Shown: piece after piece, positions 1 to 7,558 of the stretch
Numbering within the stretch: the stretch's first letter is position 1
Layout: each line of letters starts with the position of its first letter
Assembly (NCBI GenBank): GCA_019509985.1
Contig: JAEKLF010000036.1
Span: 3,517 to 67,516, forward strand
Length of the DNA: 64,000 bases
Reading direction: 5' to 3'
DNA from: Burkholderiales bacterium
GTDB lineage: Bacteria; Pseudomonadota; Gammaproteobacteria; Burkholderiales; Burkholderiaceae_C
Notes under the pieces: generated by a model
Told to the model about the DNA's origin: nothing
Database searches by the model: none
What the model saw: only the letters and a program-made list of their open reading frames with translations
Program-made: the position numbers and the translations under genes

Positions 1-699
1 ACGATTCAGCGCCTGCTGGTCGAGCACACGCAAGAGCTCGTGCCGCAGGCGCTCGGCGGCTCGCCAGTGGTGAAGGACGATCCCAGCAAGATCCAGGAGG
101 CCTACTACGCCGCGCTCAAGGTCGTGCTATCCAACGTCGTCAGCGACGGCTACAACGAGCAGGCCAAGAAGAACTCCTGCCGCGCGAACCTGTCGGTCAG
201 CACTGCAGCCGGTGAGACGCTGTCGCGCGATCTGGTCTACACCACGCAGAAGACTGAGGACAAGGCAGGCGGCTTTGTCGTGGAAGTGCTGGATGTGCAG
301 CCCTTCGTGATGGGGCTGGTCAACGACCTCACGCAGTACTACCTGACCAAGCGTCTCGTCGGCGAATGGAAGGGTGACTACAAGTGCGAGGGCATCGACG
401 GCGCCACAGACGGACCGCAGGGGCCGTACAGCATGCCCGTCGCCCTGGTCGTCGACGCGAACTTCAAGGCCAAGTTGGAGCGCACCACGAAGGGCGGCGG
501 TATCGAGATACTGGAAGGTGACGCCGCCTATCGCACGAGGCTGCGCGGTGAAGGCAAGAACAGTCCCGACGACACCTGGCGCACCAGCTTTGACGGCCAG
601 GTTCAGGGGCTCGGCTACGAGGCCAAGGGGCAGGTCATGACCCCGGAAGGGCAAGTGCTGCGCCAATGCCAGCTCAAGCTGACGCTTCCGTCGAGCTGA
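1..699 (+). CDS. Hypothetical protein, 5' end cut by window
   Basis: The reading frame is open from the first base, so the gene starts outside the window; a GTG at 40 is not needed as a start. The visible 232 residues have no motif I recognise. They are soluble in character, with two similar-sized halves and two cysteines in the second half (in YKCEG and RQCQL) that could form a disulphide. The stop is 63 bp before the start of the exported NlpC/P60-like gene, so the two may be co-transcribed. The function is unknown. Confidence 0.6.
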   Translation, partial: TIQRLLVEHTQELVPQALGGSPVVKDDPSKIQEAYYAALKVVLSNVVSDGYNEQAKKNSCRANLSVSTAAGETLSRDLVYTTQKTEDKAGGFVVEVLDVQPFVMGLVNDLTQYYLTKRLVGEWKGDYKCEGIDGATDGPQGPYSMPVALVVDANFKAKLERTTKGGGIEILEGDAAYRTRLRGEGKNSPDDTWRTSFDGQVQGLGYEAKGQVMTPEGQVLRQCQLKLTLPSS

Positions 700-762
700 T
701 GTGCGGTGCCGCGGTGATTCGCCATCCCGTACCCTATGGCGGCTATCCGAGGGAGAAAAAAA

Positions 763-1587
763 ATGGAACAGGCGAGCCGGCGCTGCGGCTTGGACCGTGT
801 CTTGCGGCTGAAAGCCCTGGCCGTTGCAAGCGTGCTGAGCCTTGTCACGACACTCGCCGCCGCTGACGATGTGGTCGTGCCCAGGCACCTTCAGATCGCG
901 CGTGACTTCGTCGCCAACACGAAGCAGGAGAACAACTCCTACTCCAACAAGAACCCGTACACGAAGATGCCGGGCGACTTCCTGGCCAGCCAGTACGTTG
1001 TGGCGACCGACTGCAGCCGTTTCGTGGAGGACATGTTCCGCCGCGCCAAGTCCGGCGTCGTCGAGCAGCTTCGCACGAAGAGCCTCAAGAGCAGCTACAG
1101 CATTCGCGACTGGCATCCCAGCGTGGAGCGCGAGGAAGCCTTCACGCGGGTCTGGAAAGTTGAAGACTTGAAGCCCGGCGATGTGGCGGTCTGGCTGTAC
1201 CTGAACGTGGGCGATCACACGCTGCCAGGGCACATGTTGTTCATCGACTCGGCGCCGGTGAAGCTCACGAAGGCGCGCAAGCCGCTTGTCGAGGGTCTTG
1301 GCCAGTACGAGGTGGCGATCATCGACACGTCGCAGGAGGCCAAGAGCCGTGACGACACGCGCTTCGTCAGCGACGCGGCATTGCGGGACGCCAACGAGGC
1401 CAGGGGTAAGGAACGCGGCAGCACCGCCAGCGCCAACTACAAGGGTGTCGGCCGAGGGCACATCCGCTTCTATGCCGATGCCGGCGGCGACATCAAGGGT
1501 ATCGCGTTCAGTTTCGACAAGGCCAAGTTCCACGGGCTTGATGAATGGAGCATCTTGGTCGGGCGCCCGAAACTGAAGGCTGATTGA
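763..1587 (+). CDS. Exported NlpC/P60-like cysteine peptidase-type protein
   Basis: 274 residues from the ATG at 763, which has a purine-rich ribosome site (GAGGGAGA) just upstream; an earlier ATG at 736 lacks one. A basic N-terminus followed by a hydrophobic stretch ending in LAAADD looks like a signal peptide, so the protein is probably periplasmic. The order C (ATDCSRFVEDMF), then PGDVAVW, then H (LPGHMLFID) is what is seen in NlpC/P60 or related papain-like amidases that cut peptidoglycan peptides. The family call rests on these motifs only. A role in element transfer or cell-wall entry is possible but not shown. Confidence 0.5.
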   Translation: MEQASRRCGLDRVLRLKALAVASVLSLVTTLAAADDVVVPRHLQIARDFVANTKQENNSYSNKNPYTKMPGDFLASQYVVATDCSRFVEDMFRRAKSGVVEQLRTKSLKSSYSIRDWHPSVEREEAFTRVWKVEDLKPGDVAVWLYLNVGDHTLPGHMLFIDSAPVKLTKARKPLVEGLGQYEVAIIDTSQEAKSRDDTRFVSDAALRDANEARGKERGSTASANYKGVGRGHIRFYADAGGDIKGIAFSFDKAKFHGLDEWSILVGRPKLKAD

Positions 1588-1609
1588 ACGCTTCCCCGCG
1601 GGGGAGCGT
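1588..1609 (+). terminator. GC-rich hairpin after the NlpC/P60-like gene
   Basis: ACGCTTCCCC pairs with GGGGAGCGT around a GCG loop, with one bulged T, starting right at the stop codon of the preceding gene. There is no T-tract behind it, so it may be a weak terminator or an mRNA-stabilising hairpin. The following 229 bp up to 1,838 hold no supported gene. Confidence 0.4.
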
Positions 1610-1838
1610 CCTGGCTGCAGTCTGCCAAAGTCATAGACAGCTTGATCTGAAGCATCAGATCGCTCGACCATGCGCTTCGGTCGCCGTTCGGCGAACCGGC
1701 CAGCGCGGCCATCCTCGGCCGCGTTCACCTCCGGCGCGCAGCCGCCGCGCATCCCCCTCATGATCTAACGCCACTCGGCCAACGCCGAGCGGTCGCGTTC
1801 GCTCGCGCCGGAGTTCCCTACCTCACGGAGAACTCCAG

Positions 1839-2186
1839 ATGAACGACTTTCCATTGACCTACGCCAGCCAGGCCGACATCGAGCGGCGGCGCCTCGTCGG
1901 CAAGCCCCTGTTCGGGCTCGGCAGGATTCTGGCGACCCCGGCCGCGTTGGAAGTGCTGACCGCCGCCGCGCACCACCCCGCCAAGTTGTTGCAACGGCAT
2001 CAGTGTGGCCAGTGGGGTGAACTGTGCAGCGCCGACAAGGCGGCCAACGATCAGGCGCTGATTTCAGGCGGCCGGCTGCTCTCGCTATACAAGGTCAACG
2101 ACATCAGGCTGTACCTCATCACGGAGGCGGTGTCCGACGCGGGGCAACGCGAATGCTCGACCCTCCTCTTGCCGTCGGAGTATTGA
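1839..2186 (+). CDS. Small plasmid/ICE-type conserved protein
   Basis: 115 residues. The ATG at 1839 has GGAG eight bases upstream; that GGAG is partly inside a 7-bp inverted repeat (GGAGTTC 1,810-1,816 with GAACTCC 1,830-1,836), which could control translation. The protein resembles small proteins often found on plasmids and integrative elements, with a pattern like RHQxGxWGxLxxxDKxANDxAL followed by SxYK and ending in a strand plus LLLPSEY. Its biochemical role is not known to me. The next gene starts 2 bp after its stop, suggesting an operon. Confidence 0.6.
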   Translation: MNDFPLTYASQADIERRRLVGKPLFGLGRILATPAALEVLTAAAHHPAKLLQRHQCGQWGELCSADKAANDQALISGGRLLSLYKVNDIRLYLITEAVSDAGQRECSTLLLPSEY

Positions 2187-2188
2187 CC

Positions 2189-2554
2189 ATGGGCACGCAG
2201 CGAAACGTTTCGCGCCCGATGCGGCAACTGCTCACGCTGATGCCTCGGGTTCAAGTCGACGCTGATGGTCAGCCTGACTTTGATGCCAGCGCGCCCGAAT
2301 TGTTGGTGCAGATCGCGGAGTCGGCCGAGCTGCTGCAGCGCGTGATCGCGTTGGGCACGAGCGCCGTGGGTCAGTTGATGGCCTTCGCGTCGGCAGACGT
2401 CGACACAGGCGAAGTCGGGCAGGACGCCATCGAAGCCCTCGGCTGGCTGATCGCCGAGATGTGCGACGGCGCTGCGGCATGCCTGGTGTTGGCAGCGCCA
2501 TGCAGGCGGGTCACGGCGGATTTCACGGGAGCGCGCGATGGCGAAGCGCAGTAA
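2189..2554 (+). CDS. Hypothetical protein upstream of recombinase
   Basis: 121 residues, ATG at 2189, two bases after the stop of the previous gene. It is mostly helical by composition, with ELLVQIAESAELLQR and an alanine-rich centre. I do not recognise a domain. Its 3' end overlaps the start of the recombinase gene by 17 bp, so it is probably translated together with it and may be an accessory factor of the recombinase or of the element's maintenance. That link is inferred from position only. Confidence 0.5.
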   Translation: MGTQRNVSRPMRQLLTLMPRVQVDADGQPDFDASAPELLVQIAESAELLQRVIALGTSAVGQLMAFASADVDTGEVGQDAIEALGWLIAEMCDGAAACLVLAAPCRRVTADFTGARDGEAQ

Positions 2555-3488
2555 GGGCAACGTGCGGCCAGCGACCAAAGAGGGCGAGGCGAGCCCATCG
2601 GCCGAGGTCAACCGCTACACCCACGCCGCGCTGGCCGCCAACACCCACCGCAGCTACGCCGCCGACCTGAATCACTTCAAGGCGGCCGGGGGCACGATAG
2701 CCTGTACGGCGGTCCAGCTCGCCGAGTACCTGGCGAGCCATGCGACAACGCTGGCGGTGGCGACACTGCAGCATCGGCTCATCGCCATCCATCGTGCACA
2801 CCTCAAGGCCGGCCTGGCCTCGCCGGCCATGGATACGCTCGTCAAACAGACGATGCAGGGCATTCGGCGCACGCGCGGAACGGCGCAGCGGCGCGTCAGC
2901 GCGCTGGTCAAGGACGACATCATCGAGTTGGTGCTGACTGCGGAGAAGCAAAAGCCGCTCAAGGCCGCACGCGATGTTGCACTGATCTTGGTCGGCTTTG
3001 CGGGGGCGTTCCGCCGATCAGAGCTGGTGAGCATCCAGCGAGAGGACATCACCGAGTTCGACCATGGCCTTGAGATACACGTCCGGCGTACGAAGACACA
3101 GCAGGAGGCCGGACACACGGTGTTCATACCCTGCGCCAAGTCGTCGCGGTGCCCGGTCAAGGCGCTCAAGCACTGGCTGGCCCTGAGCGGCATTGAGTCT
3201 GGTCCGGTACTCCGCCGTATCAACCGGCATGACCAACTCGTCTCCGGCGAGGCGCTGACGGCTCAGTCCGTGGCGTTGGTTCTTAAGGCCGCCGTGACCG
3301 CGGCCAAGGGCGCTGAGGCTGCGAAGTTTTATGCGGGGCATTCGCTCAGGGCTGGGTACTGCACCGAGGCGGCGTCAGTCGGCGTACCGACGCACGTCAT
3401 CATGGATCAGACTGGGCATCGCAGCCCGGCCATGTTGACGCGATATATCCGACCCCTGACGCGCAGGAAGACTCCGTCCCTGCTGTAG
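2538..3488 (+). CDS. Tyrosine recombinase (XerC/D-like integrase)
   Basis: 316 residues. The N-terminal 110 residues look like a SAM-like core-binding domain (ANTHRSYAADLNHF). The catalytic set is visible: arginine in GAFRRSELVSI, then HSLRAGY, TGHRSPAM and the nucleophile tyrosine in LTRYIRPL. It cuts and rejoins DNA at a specific site. It lacks the DUF4102 arm-binding domain of the integrase at 21,238-22,593, so the element holds two different recombinases. It lies 146 bp upstream of the defence operon and could mobilise that operon as a nested unit or act in dimer resolution. Confidence 0.85.
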   Translation: MAKRSKGNVRPATKEGEASPSAEVNRYTHAALAANTHRSYAADLNHFKAAGGTIACTAVQLAEYLASHATTLAVATLQHRLIAIHRAHLKAGLASPAMDTLVKQTMQGIRRTRGTAQRRVSALVKDDIIELVLTAEKQKPLKAARDVALILVGFAGAFRRSELVSIQREDITEFDHGLEIHVRRTKTQQEAGHTVFIPCAKSSRCPVKALKHWLALSGIESGPVLRRINRHDQLVSGEALTAQSVALVLKAAVTAAKGAEAAKFYAGHSLRAGYCTEAASVGVPTHVIMDQTGHRSPAMLTRYIRPLTRRKTPSLL

Positions 3489-3511
3489 CAGGCAGAGCTG
3501 GCGCATCTGAA

Positions 3512-3535
3512 CCAAACGTCGCGAGACGTGTTTGG
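3512..3535. promoter_or_regulatory. Imperfect inverted repeat ahead of defence operon
   Basis: CCAAACGTC and GACGTGTTTGG flank a GCGA centre (one arm has a 2-base insertion). It lies in the 146-bp gap between the recombinase stop and the methyltransferase start. It could be an operator for the defence operon or a weak terminator of the recombinase gene; nothing in the sequence decides between these. Confidence 0.3.
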
Positions 3536-3634
3536 AGATCTGCTTTGAGGAAGTCGAAGTGGCGTTCACCGCTCGACGGGCGCAGCACCTTGGTTGCTAC
3601 CATGTTGGGGCGCCCGAGGAGCGCCCTCATCCAC

Positions 3635-6418
3635 ATGAACGCCGTAGAAATCGAACAAGCCATCTCCGAGCTGGCGCTTCAGCCTTTTGACCCCGTCGAG
3701 TTTCCGTACGCCTTCCTGGCTGCCTTCGGCAACAAGGAGGTCACGCTCAAGCGCCTGCGCAGCGGCAATAACAACACATCCGATCTGTCGGATGGAGTCC
3801 TGCTGCGCAACAACATCCATATTGCGACCTGCGAGGCGCACAACGTCAGCGAGACTTTCGCCGCCCTGCTAGCAAGCCCCGCCACCACCAAGGGCAAGGC
3901 CAAGTTCGTGCTGGCCACTGATGGGCAGACCCTGGAAGCCCAAGAACTGGTCAGCGGCGAAACCATCGCCTGTGACTTTGAGGATTTTCCCAACCACTTC
4001 GGGTTCCTGCTGCCGCTAGCCGGCATCTCCACCATCAAGGAGATCAAGGACAACCCCATCGACGTGCGTGCCACGGCGCGGCTAAACAAACTGTACGTTG
4101 AGCTGCTGCGCGAGAACCCCGCCTGGGCCAAGGATGAACGGCGCAGCGACATGAATCACTTCATGGCGCGCTTGGTGTTTTGCTTCTTTGCCGAAGACAC
4201 CGGCATCTTCAGCGACACGGGCCTGTTCACGCAGACGGTTGACCGCTGGAGCGATCGCAGCGGAGGCAACACCCACGAGGTCCTGTCCGAAATCTTCCGG
4301 GCAATGAACATCAAGCCCTCAGAACGCGGTGCCGCAACGCCACGCCTGCCAGCCTGGGCCAATGCCTTCCCATACGTGAACGGCGGACTGTTCTCGGGCA
4401 GTACCGAGGTGCCGCGCTTCACCCAGATGGCCCGTACCTACCTGCTGCACGCTGGGGCGCTGAGCTGGCGCGAAATCAACCCGGACATCTTCGGCAGCAT
4501 GATCCAGGCGGTGGCTGACGACGAAGAGCGGGGCGCCCTGGGCATGCACTACACCAGCGTGCCTAACATCCTGAAAGTGTTGAACCCGCTGGTTCTCGAC
4601 GACCTGCGCGCCGCACTAGCCGAGGCAGGCGACAACGAACGCAAGCTGCTCAACCTACGCAAGCGCATGGCTCGAATCCGGGTGTTCGACCCAGCCTGCG
4701 GATCAGGCAACTTCCTGGTCATTGCTTACAAGCAGATGCGCGAGATCGAAGCAGAGATCAATCGACGGCGCGGTGAGTCATATCTCGGCAGCGAAATCCC
4801 GCTGACAAACTTCCGCGGCATTGAGCTGCGAAACTTTCCAGCGGAAATCGCCCGGTTGGCATTAATTATTGCTGAATTCCAGTGCGACGTTCTTCATCGT
4901 GGGCAAAAGGATGCTCTGGCGGCATTCCTTCCACTAAACGCGCAGAATTGGATTATTTCCGGCAATGCATTGAGGGTTGACTGGCTCAATATATGCCCGC
5001 CCACCGGCACTGGGGTCAAACTCCTGGCTGACGATTTATTTGAAACTCCTCTCGATCAAGCGGAAATCGACTTCGAGAACGAGGGCGGTGAAACTTATAT
5101 ATGCGGCAACCCTCCATATCTCGGGAACAAGCTGCAAACTTCTGAACAAAAGGCCGATCTTGAAAGTATATTCGGCGGACTAACCTCCAGCTGGAAATCG
5201 CTTGACTACGTAGCAGGATGGTTCATGAAAGCCGCTGCCTACGGACAACACAGTAAATGTGCAACCGCGTTCGTAAGCACAAACTCCATTTGTCAGGGGC
5301 AACAGGTTCCTATTCTTTGGCCACTGGTTTTTCAGCGAGGGCAGGAAATTTCTTTTGCCCATACTTCGTTTAAGTGGGCCAACCTTGCCAGCAACAACGC
5401 TGGAGTTATTGTCTCGATAATTGGTATAGCGGCAAATCCGGGCAAAAGTCGTAGATTATTTTCAATCGCAGAAGATGGCGGGTTGGTATCGCGGGACGTT
5501 GATTACATAAATGCGTACTTGACGCCAGGCCCAAATCTTGTCGTTGAGGCAGTTTCCGCTCCGATCAACGGGCTGCATCAAATGATGTTTGGAAACATGC
5601 CGCGAGATGCTGGGCAGTTGTTGATGTCTACTGAAGAGCGCAAAGCTCTAGTCGCCGTTGAACCGAGAGCCGGGAAGTATCTAAAAGACTTTGTTGGTTC
5701 CGAAGATGCGATTCACGGTGGGAAGCGCGTATGTGTGTGGGTAGGCGAGGCGGAATATGAGGCTGCGAGGGAAATCCAAGCGTTGCGCGAACGATTCGAT
5801 GACGTTAAGCGAGAGCGCTTGGCTATGAAAGCACCGTCCACTCAGGCGTATTCAAAAAAGCCCTATCGGTTTGTTCAAATTCAAGGCGTAGCGAAGTCCC
5901 ATCTTTTCTTGATTCCACGCCATTCGTCGGAGTCAAGACCATATTTGCCAATCGCGCTTTTTGACGGATCCACCATTGTTGCGGATAGTGCGTTCGCAAT
6001 CTATGACGCGCCTTTGTGGAATTTTGCTTTATTCAGCTCCCGACTACATCTTGTTTGGGTGGCGACAGTGTGCGGCAAGATTAAGAGTGATTTTAGATAT
6101 TCCAATACTATTGGATGGAACACGTTCCCGGTTCCGACGCTGACCCAGCAAAACAAAATAGACTTGGATGAGTGCGCGGAAAGAATTCTTGCCGCTCGCG
6201 AGGCGCACTTTCCGCAGTCTATTGCTGATCTGTATGATCTTGAGTCGATGCCGGAAAATCTGCGTCGCGCTCACGAATGGAATGATGAAGTGCTGGAGAG
6301 GATTTATATCGGCCGCACTTTCCGCAACGACACTGAGCGGATCGAGAAGCTATTTGCACTTTACGCCGCCGGAAAAGGTTTGGTCGCGAAGGTTTCACGG
6401 AAGCGAGTTCCCTCATGA
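3635..6418 (+). CDS. MmeI-like N6-adenine DNA methyltransferase, nuclease motif absent
   Basis: 927 residues from the ATG at 3635; upstream in-frame ATGs lack a ribosome site. It has the layout of MmeI-type enzymes: N-terminal domain, helical spacer (FPYVNGGLF, NPDIFGSMIQAV, LGMHYTSVPNI), SAM motif I DPACGSGNF near residue 352, catalytic NPPY near 492, then a target-recognition region. It should methylate adenine in a specific site. MmeI itself has a D-x9-ExK nuclease site near residues 70-82; nothing like it is present here, so this protein probably only modifies, leaving cleavage to its neighbours. From about base 4,850 to its end the gene is clearly AT-richer than its first half. It overlaps the next gene by ATGA. 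Confidence 0.85.
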   Translation: MNAVEIEQAISELALQPFDPVEFPYAFLAAFGNKEVTLKRLRSGNNNTSDLSDGVLLRNNIHIATCEAHNVSETFAALLASPATTKGKAKFVLATDGQTLEAQELVSGETIACDFEDFPNHFGFLLPLAGISTIKEIKDNPIDVRATARLNKLYVELLRENPAWAKDERRSDMNHFMARLVFCFFAEDTGIFSDTGLFTQTVDRWSDRSGGNTHEVLSEIFRAMNIKPSERGAATPRLPAWANAFPYVNGGLFSGSTEVPRFTQMARTYLLHAGALSWREINPDIFGSMIQAVADDEERGALGMHYTSVPNILKVLNPLVLDDLRAALAEAGDNERKLLNLRKRMARIRVFDPACGSGNFLVIAYKQMREIEAEINRRRGESYLGSEIPLTNFRGIELRNFPAEIARLALIIAEFQCDVLHRGQKDALAAFLPLNAQNWIISGNALRVDWLNICPPTGTGVKLLADDLFETPLDQAEIDFENEGGETYICGNPPYLGNKLQTSEQKADLESIFGGLTSSWKSLDYVAGWFMKAAAYGQHSKCATAFVSTNSICQGQQVPILWPLVFQRGQEISFAHTSFKWANLASNNAGVIVSIIGIAANPGKSRRLFSIAEDGGLVSRDVDYINAYLTPGPNLVVEAVSAPINGLHQMMFGNMPRDAGQLLMSTEERKALVAVEPRAGKYLKDFVGSEDAIHGGKRVCVWVGEAEYEAAREIQALRERFDDVKRERLAMKAPSTQAYSKKPYRFVQIQGVAKSHLFLIPRHSSESRPYLPIALFDGSTIVADSAFAIYDAPLWNFALFSSRLHLVWVATVCGKIKSDFRYSNTIGWNTFPVPTLTQQNKIDLDECAERILAAREAHFPQSIADLYDLESMPENLRRAHEWNDEVLERIYIGRTFRNDTERIEKLFALYAAGKGLVAKVSRKRVPS

Positions 6419-7509
6419 GCGCATCTGACTACATCGCCCAACCGACGTTTCGCACAACTCTCGACGCGATACAAAGCATTCTCGGTAGCGGACAGGTTGA
6501 AAGCATAGATATAGCGGTCGCCTATATAACTAGCGGCGGAGCGCATGACTTCGTTACCCGAGCGCGTCAAGCGGTTGGCAACGCGTGGGACGGCATCCAG
6601 AAGAGATGGGTCACTTCATTCGACTATTGTCGGACAGAGCCTATCGCTCTGGAATATATAAGCTCTATTCCAAATTCAAGCGTTCGGATTTTCGGTGCTG
6701 ATTTCTGTTTGCTACACGGATGCGCGCCACAAGTCCCCTTTCACCCCAAGACCTTCTTAATTAAAACGAATCTGGACGACTTCGCGCTCGCAGGTTCCGG
6801 CAACATGTCAAGATCGGGGCTCTCGCGCGGCGTCGAGGCGGGGCTTGTATTAAGCGTTAACCGTGCAAACCCCATCGAAGCAACCTCCGCAGCTTCCATA
6901 GTCGGCATGAGCCACTGGTTCGACAATACGTGGGGCGATTCGTTGCCTTTGACGCAAATAATGCTCGGCAATTATCGGAGCGTGTATAGGCGCGCGGACA
7001 ATCTAAGGCATCCCGCCCCAACTGATGACGATATTGCAAGCACTGAATCGGGCATAGGATCGCTTTCGACGAAGGATCTGCAAAGGCTGCGAGTTTGCGA
7101 AAGTTTCTGGATTGATGCAGGGAATATTACAAAAAACAGGGGTCCAGCCTTGCCCGGCAACCAGCTTATGATGAAGCGCTTGTCGAGAGTTTTTTTTGGA
7201 TTTTCTCCTGCCAGCCTCCCCAAAAATTCTCATATCGGCGATATCGACATAAGAATAAATGGAGGTCAGAGCGGCATGTTTTCGCTCACCTACAGCGACA
7301 ACAAGATGGACAAGCTGGTTTTGCCGGTGCCGGGGGCGGGAGCGCCCGCTGCCTACGATAATGAGTATCTATTGTTTCAGAGATGGCGGCCAGGTGGATT
7401 CGAGTTGTCACTTGGTTCTAAGGCCATGAAGAATCAGTGGCTTAAAAAAAGTTCGGTCATCGACGCTGCTTTCAAAATGTCGAGTGGGCGCGAATGGGGA
7501 GTGTTTTGA
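6415..7509 (+). CDS. PLD-family (single HKD) nuclease-like protein
   Basis: 364 residues, overlapping the methyltransferase stop by 4 bp, so translationally coupled. One phospholipase-D-type motif is visible: H110-P-K112 followed by GSGNMSRSG around N130. Single-HKD proteins usually dimerise to build the active site and several are DNA nucleases (BfiI, Nuc, DISARM DrmC are known examples). The C-terminal half is unassigned. Base composition is close to 50% GC, matching the last half of the methyltransferase but not the helicase that follows. Its likely role is cleavage or target sensing for the cassette; substrate unknown. Confidence 0.7.
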   Translation: MSASDYIAQPTFRTTLDAIQSILGSGQVESIDIAVAYITSGGAHDFVTRARQAVGNAWDGIQKRWVTSFDYCRTEPIALEYISSIPNSSVRIFGADFCLLHGCAPQVPFHPKTFLIKTNLDDFALAGSGNMSRSGLSRGVEAGLVLSVNRANPIEATSAASIVGMSHWFDNTWGDSLPLTQIMLGNYRSVYRRADNLRHPAPTDDDIASTESGIGSLSTKDLQRLRVCESFWIDAGNITKNRGPALPGNQLMMKRLSRVFFGFSPASLPKNSHIGDIDIRINGGQSGMFSLTYSDNKMDKLVLPVPGAGAPAAYDNEYLLFQRWRPGGFELSLGSKAMKNQWLKKSSVIDAAFKMSSGREWGVF

Positions 7510-7558
7510 TGTTGTGTGACGATCTAGCAGTCTGGAATTCTTCCGAGAAGGCCGCGCC

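Noticed and set aside
6415-7509. Cardiolipin synthase or phospholipase
   Set aside because: Only one HKD-like motif, no membrane segments, and the gene is coupled to a DNA methyltransferase; a nucleic-acid role is more likely.
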